DNA of 25,403 nt from Chara braunii (GCA_003427395.1 BFEA01000365.1:448343-473745); one strand, 5' to 3'. Positions 8,985 through 19,254 are shown, counted from the first letter of the stretch. Program-made: numbers and translations. The notes: a model not told the origin generated them from the letters alone.

Positions 8985-11851
8985 CTTGAAGGTTTTCGGA
9001 TCGCCCGTCATGCCCCTTCTCAGTGATGTTTCTATTAGCCCTTTTAACGGGGAGGAAAAGTGATGAATTCCCCGTCTTTACTTTTCTTTCGTTCTAGTGC
9101 TCGGTTTCACCAGACTGGCCCTGGTTCGAACTCAGGCGTTCCCTCCACTGATTCTGATTCACCCTGTATTCTTTCACTGGACAGTGTCAAGAGGAAAAAC
9201 AGGTTAAGGGATGGAAATGCAAAAGAAAGAATAATAACAGTGGAGATGATTATCATATCATTCTTAGTTCTAGCCACCTACTCGCCAGTTGACTGATACA
9301 AGGTCTTGCCCCAGCAGACCAAACTCTCGACAAACGCTTTGATCCAGGCAAACCCAAATTCGTCTCCTGCAGTTTGTGAGTCAAACGAATGAACGAAAGA
9401 AAAAGAACTAATCTCTTCCCTCCCTCTCTTGTTCCTGCTTTCTCTCTTTCATTCCCTTTCCCTCTTTCTCCTTCCACCGCACCGTATCGCCGAGCTTTGG
9501 CCTCACCCTGCAGGCAGATAGTCTTGATCAGTGTCCCAGAGAGTCAATCAGATCGTCCCAGAATACAACAGCTTGCGATTAGCTGGGCGGGTTATTCTCT
9601 CTTTTTCTTTTGTTTTTTTACTATTCCAGCTAGCTAGCTTCGAAATCCAATCAATCCTTTGCAGCTTGCCAAGTGACGAGTCAGAGGGTTCGTGAAACAA
9701 TAGAAACAAAAATAAGTTGACAACCCTGACTGCCGCACGCTTCCTCTCCATCAGGCAGTTCTCTCTGTTTCCCCTCCTCTCTCTCTCCCTCTCTCTTTCT
9801 CTTTTTCTCCCTCTCTGCCCTTCTGTCACTCTCTCACTACATTTCTGATATGATCGGGCTTGGAGGGTGCAACACAAAAAAGCGGAATAAAAAAAAAAAG
9901 AGAGAAATAAAAGTAACTTTAATACAAACTCATCCTGACACAGTCAGCTCCCCATCTTAGTTCGTCATTTCTGTGAGTGGTTCGCTGTTTCTCTGTTATA
10001 ATTACTCCTCTTGGAAGGGAACGAAATTGACCTTAAACTTAGGTTACCCGGTCACAGCAGAGCACCCGCCTTAGTTTGCCGTCCGTGCGAGACAATCACA
10101 GTCCACCAGTTCAAAAGCCCAACTCGGGCATGTCCTGCACAGTACAAGAAGCTTGCATATAGCCCTCGTCTGGCCCCATCAGACCCGCTGTCCTCTTATG
10201 CCTTGGGGAATTTTCGTGTTCACTTGCAGGAGGACAGCGAACAGTGCCTCAGCCAATGAAACTCGAGTCGGGAGTCCATGACCAGCGAACTCGTCGCTCG
10301 GAAATTCTGAGGGCTGGCTCGTTCAAGTAGACTGGAATGAGCAGTGGATAGCTGCAACGTGCCTCTTCGCTGGCGTCCAATTCGTGACACAAGAACTCAA
10401 GCCAGTTACTGAACGCTCAGCGACACGTTCCCCCCCCCCGGCTCCTTGAGAGATATCACGTCCACTGTTCGTCAGCAGTGTCAGCGCTGAGCGCACTCGG
10501 CGATCCGCGTTCGGAACTCCCATCACTCGGCCTGATTGCGTGCGCTGCGCGGATGGCGTTCAGCCAATGCGAAGCTAGCGCTCAATCTGAGCTAGCGACA
10601 GATAAGAGCTCGGTCTGCTGAAAGGCGATCACTCAGGCAGATGATGATCAGTCCATGAAGAAGGCGAGCCCTCGGTCTGATGAAAAGCGAGGACTCAGTG
10701 GGCAGGCTCACTACTGTATCTCCATGGTCGTTAAACTTGATGGTGTTCTTCACCCGAGCTTGTCATAGTCTCCGGGCGCGCGATTAGCCATCTGGGTTTT
10801 CCTCTGCCTCGCCTTGCGACCCCCCTCCACTTCGGTCTCTCTCCGTGGCTCCCTTGCTCGGTTAGTACACGCCCTGTGCTTCTCTCCTTCACCTGCACCC
10901 CGCCTTCCTCTCACACACCGAACCCACCTCCTGCTCAATCACGCGGTCTGCGAGCTTCCGCCCCCACTCATCACACGTTCTAGGCTAGTCGGTCGACCCA
11001 GCAGGATTTCCTCCTGCTCGTGCTCGTCTCCCCCCGTTTCCCAGTCAGCCCTCACTCGTCCTCGTACGGAACGTGCAGGGGCTGCTTCGACTCACAACGG
11101 TCTCCCCAGTCTTAGGCGGGAATTCTCAGATCCTGTGCATGGCTTGCGCACAGAGCTTTGCCCTGTCCACTCAGGCTGTACTCGCCTATCTCCCGTGCCG
11201 ACGCGAAACATGTACGGCGCCCGGCAAGAGGGTTCACTGTGCACACGTGCGCGCTAAGTCAGTCCTCTACCTCACTGAGCAACCCCAGAAGTCAACTGAG
11301 CTGGTAATGGCGGCGCACACCTGGCACGTCTGCCTGAAGTCCCTTCCTCTTGCTCAGCGATGCACCACTGGAGTCAACTGTCCCTCAATTGGTCGTGCGC
11401 TTGTGGACTGCGATACCAGGCTCATTGTCCTGCTCTCCTTTGCCCCCGTCTGAATGTGCCCGCCATGTCCAAGCTCCCACGGCCTGTGCCCCGAACCGGG
11501 CTGACCAAACCCTGTCCGAAGCGCTGGCGTGGACTGCGTACACGAAGCACGCTGTCCAGTACTCCCTTGCCCAAATGTCCCTTCCAGTCCCGTTTGTGCT
11601 CTATATTCGCTCGTGAGGATTGCAGTAAAGGCACCATCGAACCCCTCCGCCTCTTGTAGCGCCCAGGCCGTGAAATCGGAGCTAGCACCTCGGTACCAGC
11701 GGTACCAGGGCCATAGGCTCGGAGCAAGCATTTCCATAAGTGACAGCTCCATCATAGTCCGGGCTTTAGGCCCAGTAATATCCAGCAACAGGAACCCACA
11801 ATTCACGGGTTCAGGAGATAATGAAGATTATTGCTCAGCAGCCTTCAACCA
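8985..11851. other. 2.9-kb interval between the 108-bp repeats; CT-rich tracts, no recognisable gene
   Basis: The interval holds pyrimidine-rich tracts (about 9414-9476 and 9760-9835), an A-rich patch at 9880-9912, and a 28-bp direct repeat (CTCGGTCTG at 10609 and 10671, period 62 bp). From about 10.7 kb it becomes GC-rich and partly free of stops. The largest open frames (11073-11453 plus strand, 11354-11806 minus strand) show no motif, repeat or family I recognise, and they overlap each other. I call no gene. It could be the interior of a non-autonomous element bounded by the 108-bp repeats. Confidence 0.4.
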
Positions 11852-11959
11852 CGGTGTGAGGAAACCCGGGGAGGGGTCGCCTACTGTTCGCTGAAGCCAG
11901 GGCCAACAGCGCCTGTCACTCACTGCGCCCGCTTCCGAGGTCCTCAGCGACCAGCAGGG
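11852..11959. repeat. 108-bp direct repeat, copy 2
   Basis: Second copy of the repeat at 8877-8984, in the same orientation and without indels. Sequence similarity ends near CAGGG at 11955-11959 and is not traceable before 11852. Confidence 0.9.
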
Positions 11960-12778
11960 ATAAGTTGTTTTGTACTGCCTGTCGCACTCCCTATTCACTG
12001 GAAGTCTTTACACCGTCGTCAGACCAAGGTAACGTAATGAATTATTTCACTCAGTTGAGCTTCCCCCCTTTTCTTTTGCAAGCTCGAAATACTGATCCAG
12101 ACTGATTAAGTACAGTTTGCTTTTCGTTCGCGTGTTTAACACTCAGAGCAGATTAATAGCCAATCAATCAATGGAACAACTCAGGGGGGTTCTAGTAGTC
12201 CAGCCTCGGTGGTGGCTTAGTAAATGGATGGCCCTGTTCTTCTTCACTGTTGCAGTGAGCCAATCAAGTGGCTCGAGATAGAATGCATCTTATCACGATT
12301 ATCGAATCTGATCTGTGGAACCAGTCCAGGATCTTATTAGAGGCCCGATTGAAGTATATCACTATGCAATTAGGAGCCGAGATTCCTCGGGCCTTTTCCG
12401 TGAGTCAATCTGAAACTCAGTTTGAAGCATGTCACTTGCCGTTTGATGGGCTCGGCTTCCCTCTCTCTAAAACATAAGGACACTCACATTAGCTGCGGTT
12501 ACTTCCAGTTAACTTGGCTGAGCATCAGCGCCAATGGCGCATTTTCCTTTCAATGGGCTGTCTTGAGCATCCGCGCCTTATCGGCGCACTCACATAATTA
12601 ATAAAATAAATAAAGAGATTTAGAGAAAAATAAATTAGAGGTGGAACACTGGGTTTCACAACCCCTCTTTTCCTCAAGTGGAGCTCCCAGTCACCTTTGC
12701 TCAAGGGACACCCCTCCCCCAAACAGTGCGGTCACTCTGCTAGCACACCCCTTCTTTCTCACCTCTCCTCAGACTGGG
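11960..12778. other. Non-coding stretch with two small GC hairpins
   Basis: No gene is seen. GCGCC-AAT-GGCGC (12528-12540) and GCGCC-TTATC-GGCGC (12573-12587) form two short hairpins, each preceded by GAGCATC. The flanking sequence is AT-rich. Confidence 0.45.
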
Positions 12779-12907
12779 CTCTCTCTCTCACTCCCTCTCT
12801 CTTTCTCTCTCTCTCTCTCCCTCTAACCCTTGTTCACACACGCTCACGCAGCCTCTCTTTCACACACACACGCTCACACAGTCTCTCTCTCACACACACA
12901 AGCCCAC

Positions 12908-12958
<51 letters not shown>
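12779..12958. repeat. CT, CA and GT microsatellite cluster
   Basis: CT-rich repeats at 12779-12823, interspersed CACACA/CTCTCT words at 12834-12910, pure TC at about 12911-12945, then GT to 12958. Ser/Leu and His/Thr open frames across it are composition artefacts. Confidence 0.92.
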
Positions 12959-12959
<1 letters not shown>

Positions 12960-13018
12960 CACGAGCTCGTTTCGTTACTCTCGTCAGGCACTGCCAGTTG
13001 CTTGTAATTCAAAATACA

Positions 13019-13060
13019 ATAAAAAAAAATAAAAATAAAAAAAAAAATAAAAAAAAATAA
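13019..13060. repeat. A-rich tract with interspersed T
   Basis: Runs of A separated by single T residues over about 40 bp. This is simple sequence or an old poly(A) tail; no associated retroposon body could be defined. Confidence 0.8.
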
Positions 13061-13209
13061 GCATCAATCATACGCACGGGTCCACTCCCCCTGACTGTGT
13101 GAGTCTGCATGCAGTCGCCCATATAATATGAGCCCGACCCACAATTGCGTCCAGGTACTTACCTCTTACCTCCTTCACTGTCTGGTCCAAATTGCTTAAA
13201 TAGCAGCAG

Positions 13210-13540
13210 TGACTGGTCCCGCTCGCAGCGGGTATACTTAATTGGCTGACCAACAGATGTCACAGCAAGGATACTTGATTGCCTGGTCTGCGGATGAGAC
13301 TGGCCCCACTCGCAGCGGGGATACTTAATTGCCTGATCAGCAGATGTGACTGGTCTCACCCGCTGCAGGAAAACTTAATTGGCTGATCAGCAGATGAGAC
13401 TGGTCCAGCCCGCAGCGGGGAAACTTAATTGGCTGATCAGCAGATGAGACTGGTCCCGCCCGCAGCGGGAAAACTTGGTTGATCAACAAATGCCTCAGCG
13501 AGGATACTTGATTGCCTTACCTAGAGATGAGAGCCCCAAT
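13210..13540. repeat. Tandem array, 50-bp unit, about 6 copies
   Basis: CTTAATT/CTTGATT landmarks fall at 13237, 13274, 13324, 13374, 13424, 13474 and 13507: four exact 50-bp steps flanked by shortened end units (37 and 33 bp). Each unit contains TGATCAGCAGATGAGACTGG and a palindromic CCCGC...GCGGG motif. No coding function is seen. Confidence 0.9.
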
Positions 13541-13568
13541 TATTGCCCTCTATATCCCCTCTCGTTCA

Positions 13569-14000
13569 GCAGGACCCATCAACAGCCGTAAGAGGCTGAA
13601 GCTGGTCCCATCAATAACAGTAAGAACCTGAAGCTGGTCTCATCAGCTGTGTTAGGTCCTTGAAGCTGGTCTCATCAGCAGCGGTAAGTGATTGAAGTTG
13701 AACCTGGTCCCATCAGCAGCGGTAAGTGATTGAAGTTGGTCTCATCAGCAGCCGTAAGTGATTGCAGCTGATCTCATCAGCAGCGGTAAGTGATTGAACC
13801 TGGTCTTATCTGCAGCGGTAAGTGATTGAAGCTGGTCTCATCAGCAGCGGTAAGTGATTGAAGTTGCTCTCTTCAGCTGCGGTAAGTGATTGAAGCTGCT
13901 CTTTTCAGCTGCGGTAAGTGATTGAACCTGGTCTCATCTGCAGCGGTAAGTGATTGAAGTTGGTCTCATCATAGTGCCTGTCGCCGGTCTCTTCAGCAGC
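13569..14000. repeat. Tandem array, 32-bp unit, about 13 copies, each with a splice-donor consensus
   Basis: The consensus unit reads GGTCTCATCAGCAGCGGTAA then GTGATTGAAGCT. GTAAGT occurs at 13684, then exactly every 32 bp from 13722 to 13946 (nine in all). Left-hand copies (13569-13665) and the last two copies are diverged and lack it. One unit near 13700 carries a 6-bp insertion. The direct units lie immediately after the 50-bp array and share CTGGTC and CAGCAG words with it. Confidence 0.93.
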
Positions 14001-14189
14001 GCCTTAGTGGACGGCGCACACGCAGTTTGCTAGCACACTCACCCTTAGAGCACACCGCACACATGTTCCTCCCTGCTGGTCTACCTCCGAACGGACATGT
14101 CCCAATCGGCCTCCGATGTGGACTGAGGATGCCCGGCTCGCCAGTCCACACGCCCAGTCCCCCTCGAACAAGCCCATTCCAGTCAGTCT

Positions 14190-14330
14190 CCATATCTCTC
14201 TCTCTCTCTCCATCTCTCACACTGCACAGTCCCTCCCTCTCACGCTGCATAGTCTCTCTCTCATGCTCACACACTGCGCAGTGTCTCACTCTCTCACTAC
14301 TTAGTCTCTCTCTCTCTCTCCCACACACAC
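14190..14330. repeat. CT-rich microsatellite tract
   Basis: Interrupted CT repeats with CACACTGCACAGTC-type words recurring about every 40 bp (near 14218, 14268 and 14330). Open frames on both strands reflect the composition. Confidence 0.8.
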
Positions 14331-14439
14331 AGACACTGCCGCCATAGCTACCGTTGACCATGAGCAGCTTGGAACCACTGCGCTCCACGAACAGGTACGT
14401 TCACTGCATTCCCTGCCGTCGCTTCCCCTGGTGCACCCT

Positions 14440-14600
14440 GTTGCAGCGCATCCTGGTCACACTGGTCGCCCGCTCTAGTGCGCCTCGTTCTCCCTGGTCG
14501 CCCCGCTGTCGAAATGTCCCGTTCCCCCTGGTCGCCTGCGTCCCGAATGTCCAGTTCGCCCTGGTCTCCCACTGCCGAATGTGTCCCCCTCTCCTTCCGT
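14440..14600. repeat. Degenerate tandem repeat, about 33-bp unit
   Basis: CCCTGGTCGCC-like words recur at about 14500, 14535 and 14560, each followed by a CGAATGTCC-like word. Since the unit is about 33 bp, the minus-strand frame reads a recurring GDQGERD-like peptide. This is probably a repeat artefact rather than a gene. Confidence 0.55.
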
Positions 14601-14879
14601 CCTCGCTGACTATATTCTCGCAGCATTCCTGACCGTGGGCCCCCAAGGATCACCGTCATAGTCAGCCTCTTTCCATAGAGCGCCCGGTACCAGGGCGGTA
14701 AGCACACGAAAAACAGCAGCGTCTGCTGCAGGGCCGGTAGCCTCGCTGGCCTGGTCCCATTACCAGGGATTCATGCCATAGGCGCTGCAGTGCCGCCGCT
14801 GCTATGTCGTGACAGATTCGGAGCCGCATCTACCACAAGCATGACGGCATCGGTTCATCATGAGTCTAAAAAAAAACAA
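14601..14879. other. Spacer, nothing recognised
   Basis: I see no gene or RNA here. The stretch ends with a short A-rich run (14868-14881), near where the left 1.1-kb repeat begins. Confidence 0.4.
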
Positions 14880-15850
14880 AATATCCCGAGTCAGTGTCCG
14901 CACCCGAGCCAAAAATCCTGTGTCTGCAGTTATGACAACCCCCCGTCATCACACCAGCTCCGAACCTGAAAAATACCAGTCTGAAACTGTAGCAGCCTGA
15001 ACCTTTTCCATGCCGGTGGCGAACCTGAAAATCACCAGCCTGTACCGCAGCGGCCCGCACCGGACCAATGTCGAATCTGAGATAGTCAATCGGAGTCGCC
15101 GTAACCCGTACCACGACGATGCCGGACTAATACCGAACCTGAAGTACGTCGATGTCGAGCCAATACCAACCCTAAAACACGTCGAATACCATAGAATGCA
15201 GCAACCCCGTAATGGTACCGAACCTCCCCGAACCATGTGTCCGAACCAAACACGACGGCCCGTGGTGACACAGCGCCGAGCATCCAACCCCCACTCACTC
15301 ATAACACACAAGTCGCTGAGGTCGGGGCAAGGCTAGGGATCAGGTAATTCAGGTAAGTCACGCAAGGGTTCGCAATTATCAGGGAACAAAATAGATCGTC
15401 AGAATCGGGGTAAATAAATAATCCCGGGCGAAATTTTATCAAAAATAATTCCGATAAAAATTAATCAACTAACAATTAATCATCCGTTTTCACTTCTTTT
15501 ATTATTTTTATTTCTTTCGCGCATTATTAATTCTGCTATTAGAATTAATGAAAATAGAGAATAGTTGTATCAATGATGAATTCCGTTATTTTCCTCCCTT
15601 TTATTATTTTTAATTCTTTTCCCCAGTTTTTAATTTCGTTGTTAGAATTAATGAAAAATGAAGGGGTCATTCCCTCGTTAATTGCCGAGTGTAATAGCGG
15701 CGTGCCGAGGCCTAATTCCGTACCGCCGTTCTGCGGTTGGCCGCTTCGGGAGCGGCCTCGGAACGAACGAAAACGACAGTCACTTGATGTGGCCGGTGCA
15801 GTCATCCGTTTCGTCGTTTTCAAGGGCTAGTCTCGGCACTTGTCGTGGCG

Positions 15851-15884
15851 AAAATTAGGGGTCCCTTCCTGACCCCTAATTTTT
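15851..15884. other. Perfect 13-bp hairpin inside the left 1.1-kb repeat
   Basis: AAAATTAGGGGTC (15851-15863) pairs perfectly with GACCCCTAATTTT (15871-15883) around the 7-nt loop CCTTCCT. The matching position in the right copy (about 16976-17000) keeps only the right arm. Confidence 0.85.
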
Positions 15885-15957
15885 CCCGATGAGTCAGACA
15901 AAAGTCTCCGTAAATTTCCCTTTAATCATTTAGCCTAAAGGCCAATTAGAGAATTTT

Positions 15958-15986
15958 CGGGTGGCCGACTGGGGTTCGGCTGCCCG
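15958..15986. other. Terminal hairpin of the left 1.1-kb repeat
   Basis: CGGGTGGCCGA (15958-15968) pairs fully with TCGGCTGCCCG (15976-15986) with two G-T wobbles. The same structure, with changed bases, stands at 17073-17101. Confidence 0.8.
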
Positions 15987-15990
15987 ACAA

Positions 15991-17107
15991 CGGTGAGTAG
16001 ATAACTTGAGTGGTATCTGTACCGAAGCAGCGCCAAAGAGGTGACCATACCAGAAAAACACGTGTCAAACTGCTAAAATCGGCACCGAACCAGTTCCAAT
16101 CCTGAAACCAACATTAGCAGTCTGTACCGATCCGATGTCAAGTACTGTCCAATGCCGTGATAGCACCAAACCTCTCCCGAACCTGAGTGTCGTGCCCGAG
16201 TTAAACCAACGGCCGCACAAAAATAATAAAGTCGTATTGGCCCATCTCAAAGTAACACCGGCAGCAACTCCACGCCGACCATCCAACCCGCACTCACTCA
16301 TAACACACAGGCTGCGGCAAGGCTAGCAACCAGGTAAATCAGGTATCTCACGTAAGGGTTCGCAATTATTGGGGAATGGAAAGAATCGTTAAAATCGGGA
16401 TAAATGAATAATCCGGGGCTAAATCCCATCGCAAATAATTCAAATAAAATTTAATCAAACATTAAATAACCGCTGGTTTTCTTTCCTTTTATCATTTTTA
16501 ATTATTTTTTTCATTTTTAATTCTGTCGTCAAGAAAAGTGGAAAAGAAGACCAATTTCTTCATAAATAAATTCCGACGAAATTTAATAAAATAACAAATG
16601 TTTCTTAGTTTTTCTTTTCTCTTATTATTTTTGGTTTTTTTCCTTGTTCTTATTTCTATTATTTGAAATAATAAAAATGAAGGGTTTAATCATCAAAATA
16701 AATTCCGATGGAATCCTCTTCATTGTAGCCCTTTTTTTTTCTAATTTTTTTCTCCAAACTTAATTTCGTCGTTAGAATTAACAAAATTCGAAGGTACTTC
16801 TTCCCGTCGATTGGGTGATGTGAAAGAGTCGCGCCGAGACCCGTTCCTGTATCCCCGTCCCGCGGCTAGTCGCTTCGATTTTAGACCCGGAACAGGCGAA
16901 AACAATAAGTACTAGGCACGACAAGTGTGACCGTTCCCTTCATTGATTTCAAGGGTTGGTTTCAATACTTGACGTGAGGGATTTTAACCCCTAATTCTTC
17001 CTAATGACTCCAATGGAAGTCTCAGTCAATCCCTCTCAAGAGGGCTAATCTAAGGGTTAATCCGCCGAATTTCGGGTGGCCGACTGACCTTCGGTCGCCC
17101 GACAAAC
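15991..17107. repeat. 1.1-kb direct repeat, right copy (candidate 3' LTR of the Ty3/gypsy element)
   Basis: Homologous to 14880-15990 with a period of 1115 bp measured at the terminal hairpin. It has three AT-rich sub-units, each starting near AAATTCCGA and ending in a TTAGAATTAA-like word, against two in the left copy. Its right border lies about 220 bp from the integrase stop of the minus-strand retrotransposon, where a 3' LTR is expected. On the minus strand it would begin TGTTTGTCGGG, preceded by purine-rich sequence resembling a polypurine tract. The matching 5' LTR is not in the window, so the assignment is inference. Confidence 0.6.
17073..17101. other. Terminal hairpin of the right 1.1-kb repeat
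   Basis: CGGGTGGCCGA (17073-17083) pairs with TCGGTCGCCCG (17091-17101). Compared with the left copy the right arm reads TC instead of CT, yet every position still pairs because wobble and Watson-Crick pairs exchange. Confidence 0.8.
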
Positions 17108-17329
17108 AAACTCGGACCTCTTCTCGATTCCCCCGTCGAGCCCGCTCCGTCTTAGTCAGACGAATCGTATAAGATTTAGAACGACCACACGCGCGCATCG
17201 CCTGTGTCGACGCTCCTCCGCCTTACGTTTAGGTTTTTCAGGTATCCTGGGGCTGAGAGGTCGTCTCTCGCCTCTCTTACGTCGCGGTTGCGTGGATCTC
17301 AATATAGGGATGCTTTTCAGCTTCTTCCT

Positions 17330-18712
17330 TCATTGGAGTGACAGTGCAGCAGATGCGTCACTTCGTCTAATGCAGACTCGGCGCTTAGGTGTCCGTATTA
17401 CAAAGAGCCATCTCTTTTTCTTACCTAGCGTCAAGCCCTTCACTTTCTTGGTCTCTACTCTTTTTCTCTTCCTCGAACTCTCACCTACCTCGAACCGTCT
17501 CGATGGTCCTTCATTTTTAACCTTGGCTTCACCCTTATCCTTCGGATCTGACAACATGGGCATAGAAGCAGGGATCTCTCGTGGCCTGAATAACTTTAGT
17601 CTGGCACCTGCCACATGATCTTTCCATTTAGACCCATCTAATTCAGCAATCATATATGCTCCACAACCGAGTGCGTCGACGACTCGGTAGGGTCTCATCC
17701 ATTTGTTAGCCAATTTTCCTGACCATGTCCTCTCTAACTCTGTATCGTAGAGAATCACCATATCGCCCACACTTATCTTCTCCTTTCTAATCCTGACATC
17801 CTTATCCCATCTTTCCTTGCCTTTTCCTTTTTCCATCGCCAGTCGACTGACCGCGGTCGTGAGATTATCCTCTAATCCGTAGGCTATCTGTCTCGTTCGG
17901 GCCGCCAGAAGCTCCTCTCGCGACATATTGTCGGCCCAATCTACTATGGTCGAATTGTCGACATGAAACTGTATGGGCAGAGGGCAGTGCCTCCCGAGCC
18001 ATAAAGTGTAAGGCGGGTATCCCGTGCTAGCCCGGACCGTGACATTATCGGCCCATATCGCATATCGGAAGTATTTCGGCCAGTCACTATCTTTACCTCT
18101 ACACCACTTCGACAAAGACGCTATCAACGGCTGATGGTCTCGCTCTACGGGCGCATTGGATTGAGGATGGTAGGCAGTGGCTATCGAAATTCTAGCCCCT
18201 GCTTTCTTGAATACACTTTGGACCTCATCCGCTATGAACCCCGCTTCTCTATCCATCACAATCCTATTGACACACCCGTACCTAGACATATACTCCAAAA
18301 CAAAGTCCTTGACCTCCTTCGCTGCATTTGTTCTGATGGGCTTACCGTCGACAAACCCAGTGAAGTCATCTCTGATGTTCACGACGTAGTTCATATTCCC
18401 TACGCCTTTCGGCATCCTCACCAGATCTATATGTACCTTTTCGTCTGGTCGAGTAGGATAGGACGGATGAAGCGGCTCTTTGTACCTCACAAGGGATCTC
18501 TTCTGACACTCCTCACAGGTCATACAATACTTTTCAACGTCTTTGTACTGACCTTCCCACCAGTATAGTCTGCGGACCTTCTCATATGTCCCTTTAACTC
18601 CTCTATGTCCACTGACCACACCATCGTGAAGTTTTGTCACTATCGCTCGCTTCTCTTCTGGGTCGCAGACTACCCGTAGAGGCATTCCCAATCCCGTAGG
18701 TCTGCGAAACAA
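17330..18712 (-). CDS. Ty3/gypsy integrase, 460 codons open
   Basis: Integrase inserts the cDNA of the element into the genome. An N-terminal zinc-binding region has H29/H36 and a CMTCEEC cluster (C63, C66, C69). The catalytic core shows HIDLV with D96, VMDREAGF with D154 and NAPVE with E190: the DD35E triad with exactly 35 residues between D154 and E190. A C-terminal module (SGKLANKWMRPYRV, then ELDG and RLKLF) matches the GPY/F-type region, with Arg where Gly is usual. The same frame extends upstream through a TAG at 18743-18745 and a TGA at 18905-18907 into RNase H, so the ATG at 18712 is only the first Met after the TAG; in the intact element this was part of a pol polyprotein. It is the best preserved domain of the element. 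Confidence 0.88.
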   Translation of the reverse strand: MFRRPTGLGMPLRVVCDPEEKRAIVTKLHDGVVSGHRGVKGTYEKVRRLYWWEGQYKDVEKYCMTCEECQKRSLVRYKEPLHPSYPTRPDEKVHIDLVRMPKGVGNMNYVVNIRDDFTGFVDGKPIRTNAAKEVKDFVLEYMSRYGCVNRIVMDREAGFIADEVQSVFKKAGARISIATAYHPQSNAPVERDHQPLIASLSKWCRGKDSDWPKYFRYAIWADNVTVRASTGYPPYTLWLGRHCPLPIQFHVDNSTIVDWADNMSREELLAARTRQIAYGLEDNLTTAVSRLAMEKGKGKERWDKDVRIRKEKISVGDMVILYDTELERTWSGKLANKWMRPYRVVDALGCGAYMIAELDGSKWKDHVAGARLKLFRPREIPASMPMLSDPKDKGEAKVKNEGPSRRFEVGESSRKRKRVETKKVKGLTLGKKKRWLFVIRTPKRRVCIRRSDASAALSLQ

Positions 18713-18904
18713 ATGTCCAGATCTAAGGCAGTACAGAGTTGCCTACCTCCTAATCTCTGATTCCGAACTCTCCTCTCCTGACAAATGTAATCCTATCGTT
18801 CGGTACTTACCTTCATAAAGGTTGACTAAGAATTGATCAGTTCGTCTTGGCTCGGTCATGGTCAGTGCCGCTGCCACTATCGGTCGCTCTGCCTTGATCG
18901 GAAT

Positions 18905-19254
18905 TCATGAAAGTTCATCAGCTACAACATTTTTCGTGTCCGAGATCCTTTCAACAGTATAGTCGTAGAGTCGAATCCTGATCAACCATCGCGCAATAGT
19001 GGGGTCGGTCAGACTGAAGTTTTTTTGTAAAACTGAGGCCACTGCCGTAGGATCTACCCGTAGAATGAACTGCCTTCTGTATATGTAGTGTCTAAAGGCG
19101 TCTAAGCACCTTAGAACAACTAACACCTCCTTCTTGAATTGAGTGTAGCTACGCTCAGCGGTGCTAAGCGTACGACTCTCGAATCTCAGCAGCCTCTCCT
19201 TACCGTCGCGTCCTTCTGAGAAAGCAACCCTCCAACTGAGCATGACCCTGCATT
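18905..19254 (-). pseudogene. Ty3/gypsy RNase H domain
   Basis: RNase H removes the RNA strand of the RNA-DNA hybrid. The open segment has RFESRTLSTAERSYTQFKKE, then DPTAVASVLQKNFSLTD, WLIRIRLYDY and NVVADELS, in the family order. The start of the domain is in another frame: STNAGS replaces the usual S-T-D-A, so the first catalytic Asp is Asn (codon 19252-19254). A frameshift lies at about 19210. TGA at 18905-18907 follows ADELS where CGA (Arg) is expected. Confidence 0.8.

Larger units (their letters stand above)
14880..15990. repeat. 1.1-kb direct repeat, left copy (LTR-like)
   Basis: This segment and the next one are homologous head to tail. Shared landmarks are CACTCACTCATAACACACA (15291 versus about 16291), AAGGGTTCGCAATTAT (about 15364 versus 16355), an AT-rich block, and a terminal hairpin before CCCGACAA. 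Clear homology runs from about 15278 to 15990; the left border is approximate. This copy has two AT-rich sub-units where the right copy has three. The GAACCTGAA word recurs through 14960-15160. It contains no protein-coding feature. It may be a solo LTR or part of a tandem LTR arrangement. Confidence 0.65.

Noticed and set aside
9120-9146. GGTTCGAACTC as an RNA polymerase III B box
   Set aside because: No A box lies at the expected distance upstream and no cloverleaf can be drawn.
10035-10135. tRNA-like words (GCAGAGCACCCGCCTT and AGTTCAAAAGCCC)
   Set aside because: The spacing is wrong and no acceptor or anticodon stem forms, so neither a tRNA nor a SINE head is supported.
11073-11894. Overlapping 100-150 codon frames on both strands in GC-rich DNA
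   Set aside because: No motif or family is recognisable; frames overlap each other and fit GC-rich composition.
13569-14000. CTGATGAG words on the minus strand of the 32-bp array resembling the hammerhead core
   Set aside because: No GAAA follows at a suitable distance, and neither stem II nor stem III can form. The word is just part of the repeat unit.
13210-14000. Regularly spaced repeats as a CRISPR array
   Set aside because: Units are directly tandem without unique spacers, and the window is clearly eukaryotic.
14348-14707. Minus-strand 119-codon frame with GDQGERD-like repeats (collagen-like look)
   Set aside because: The peptide repeat follows a degenerate 33-bp DNA repeat, and there is no independent coding evidence.
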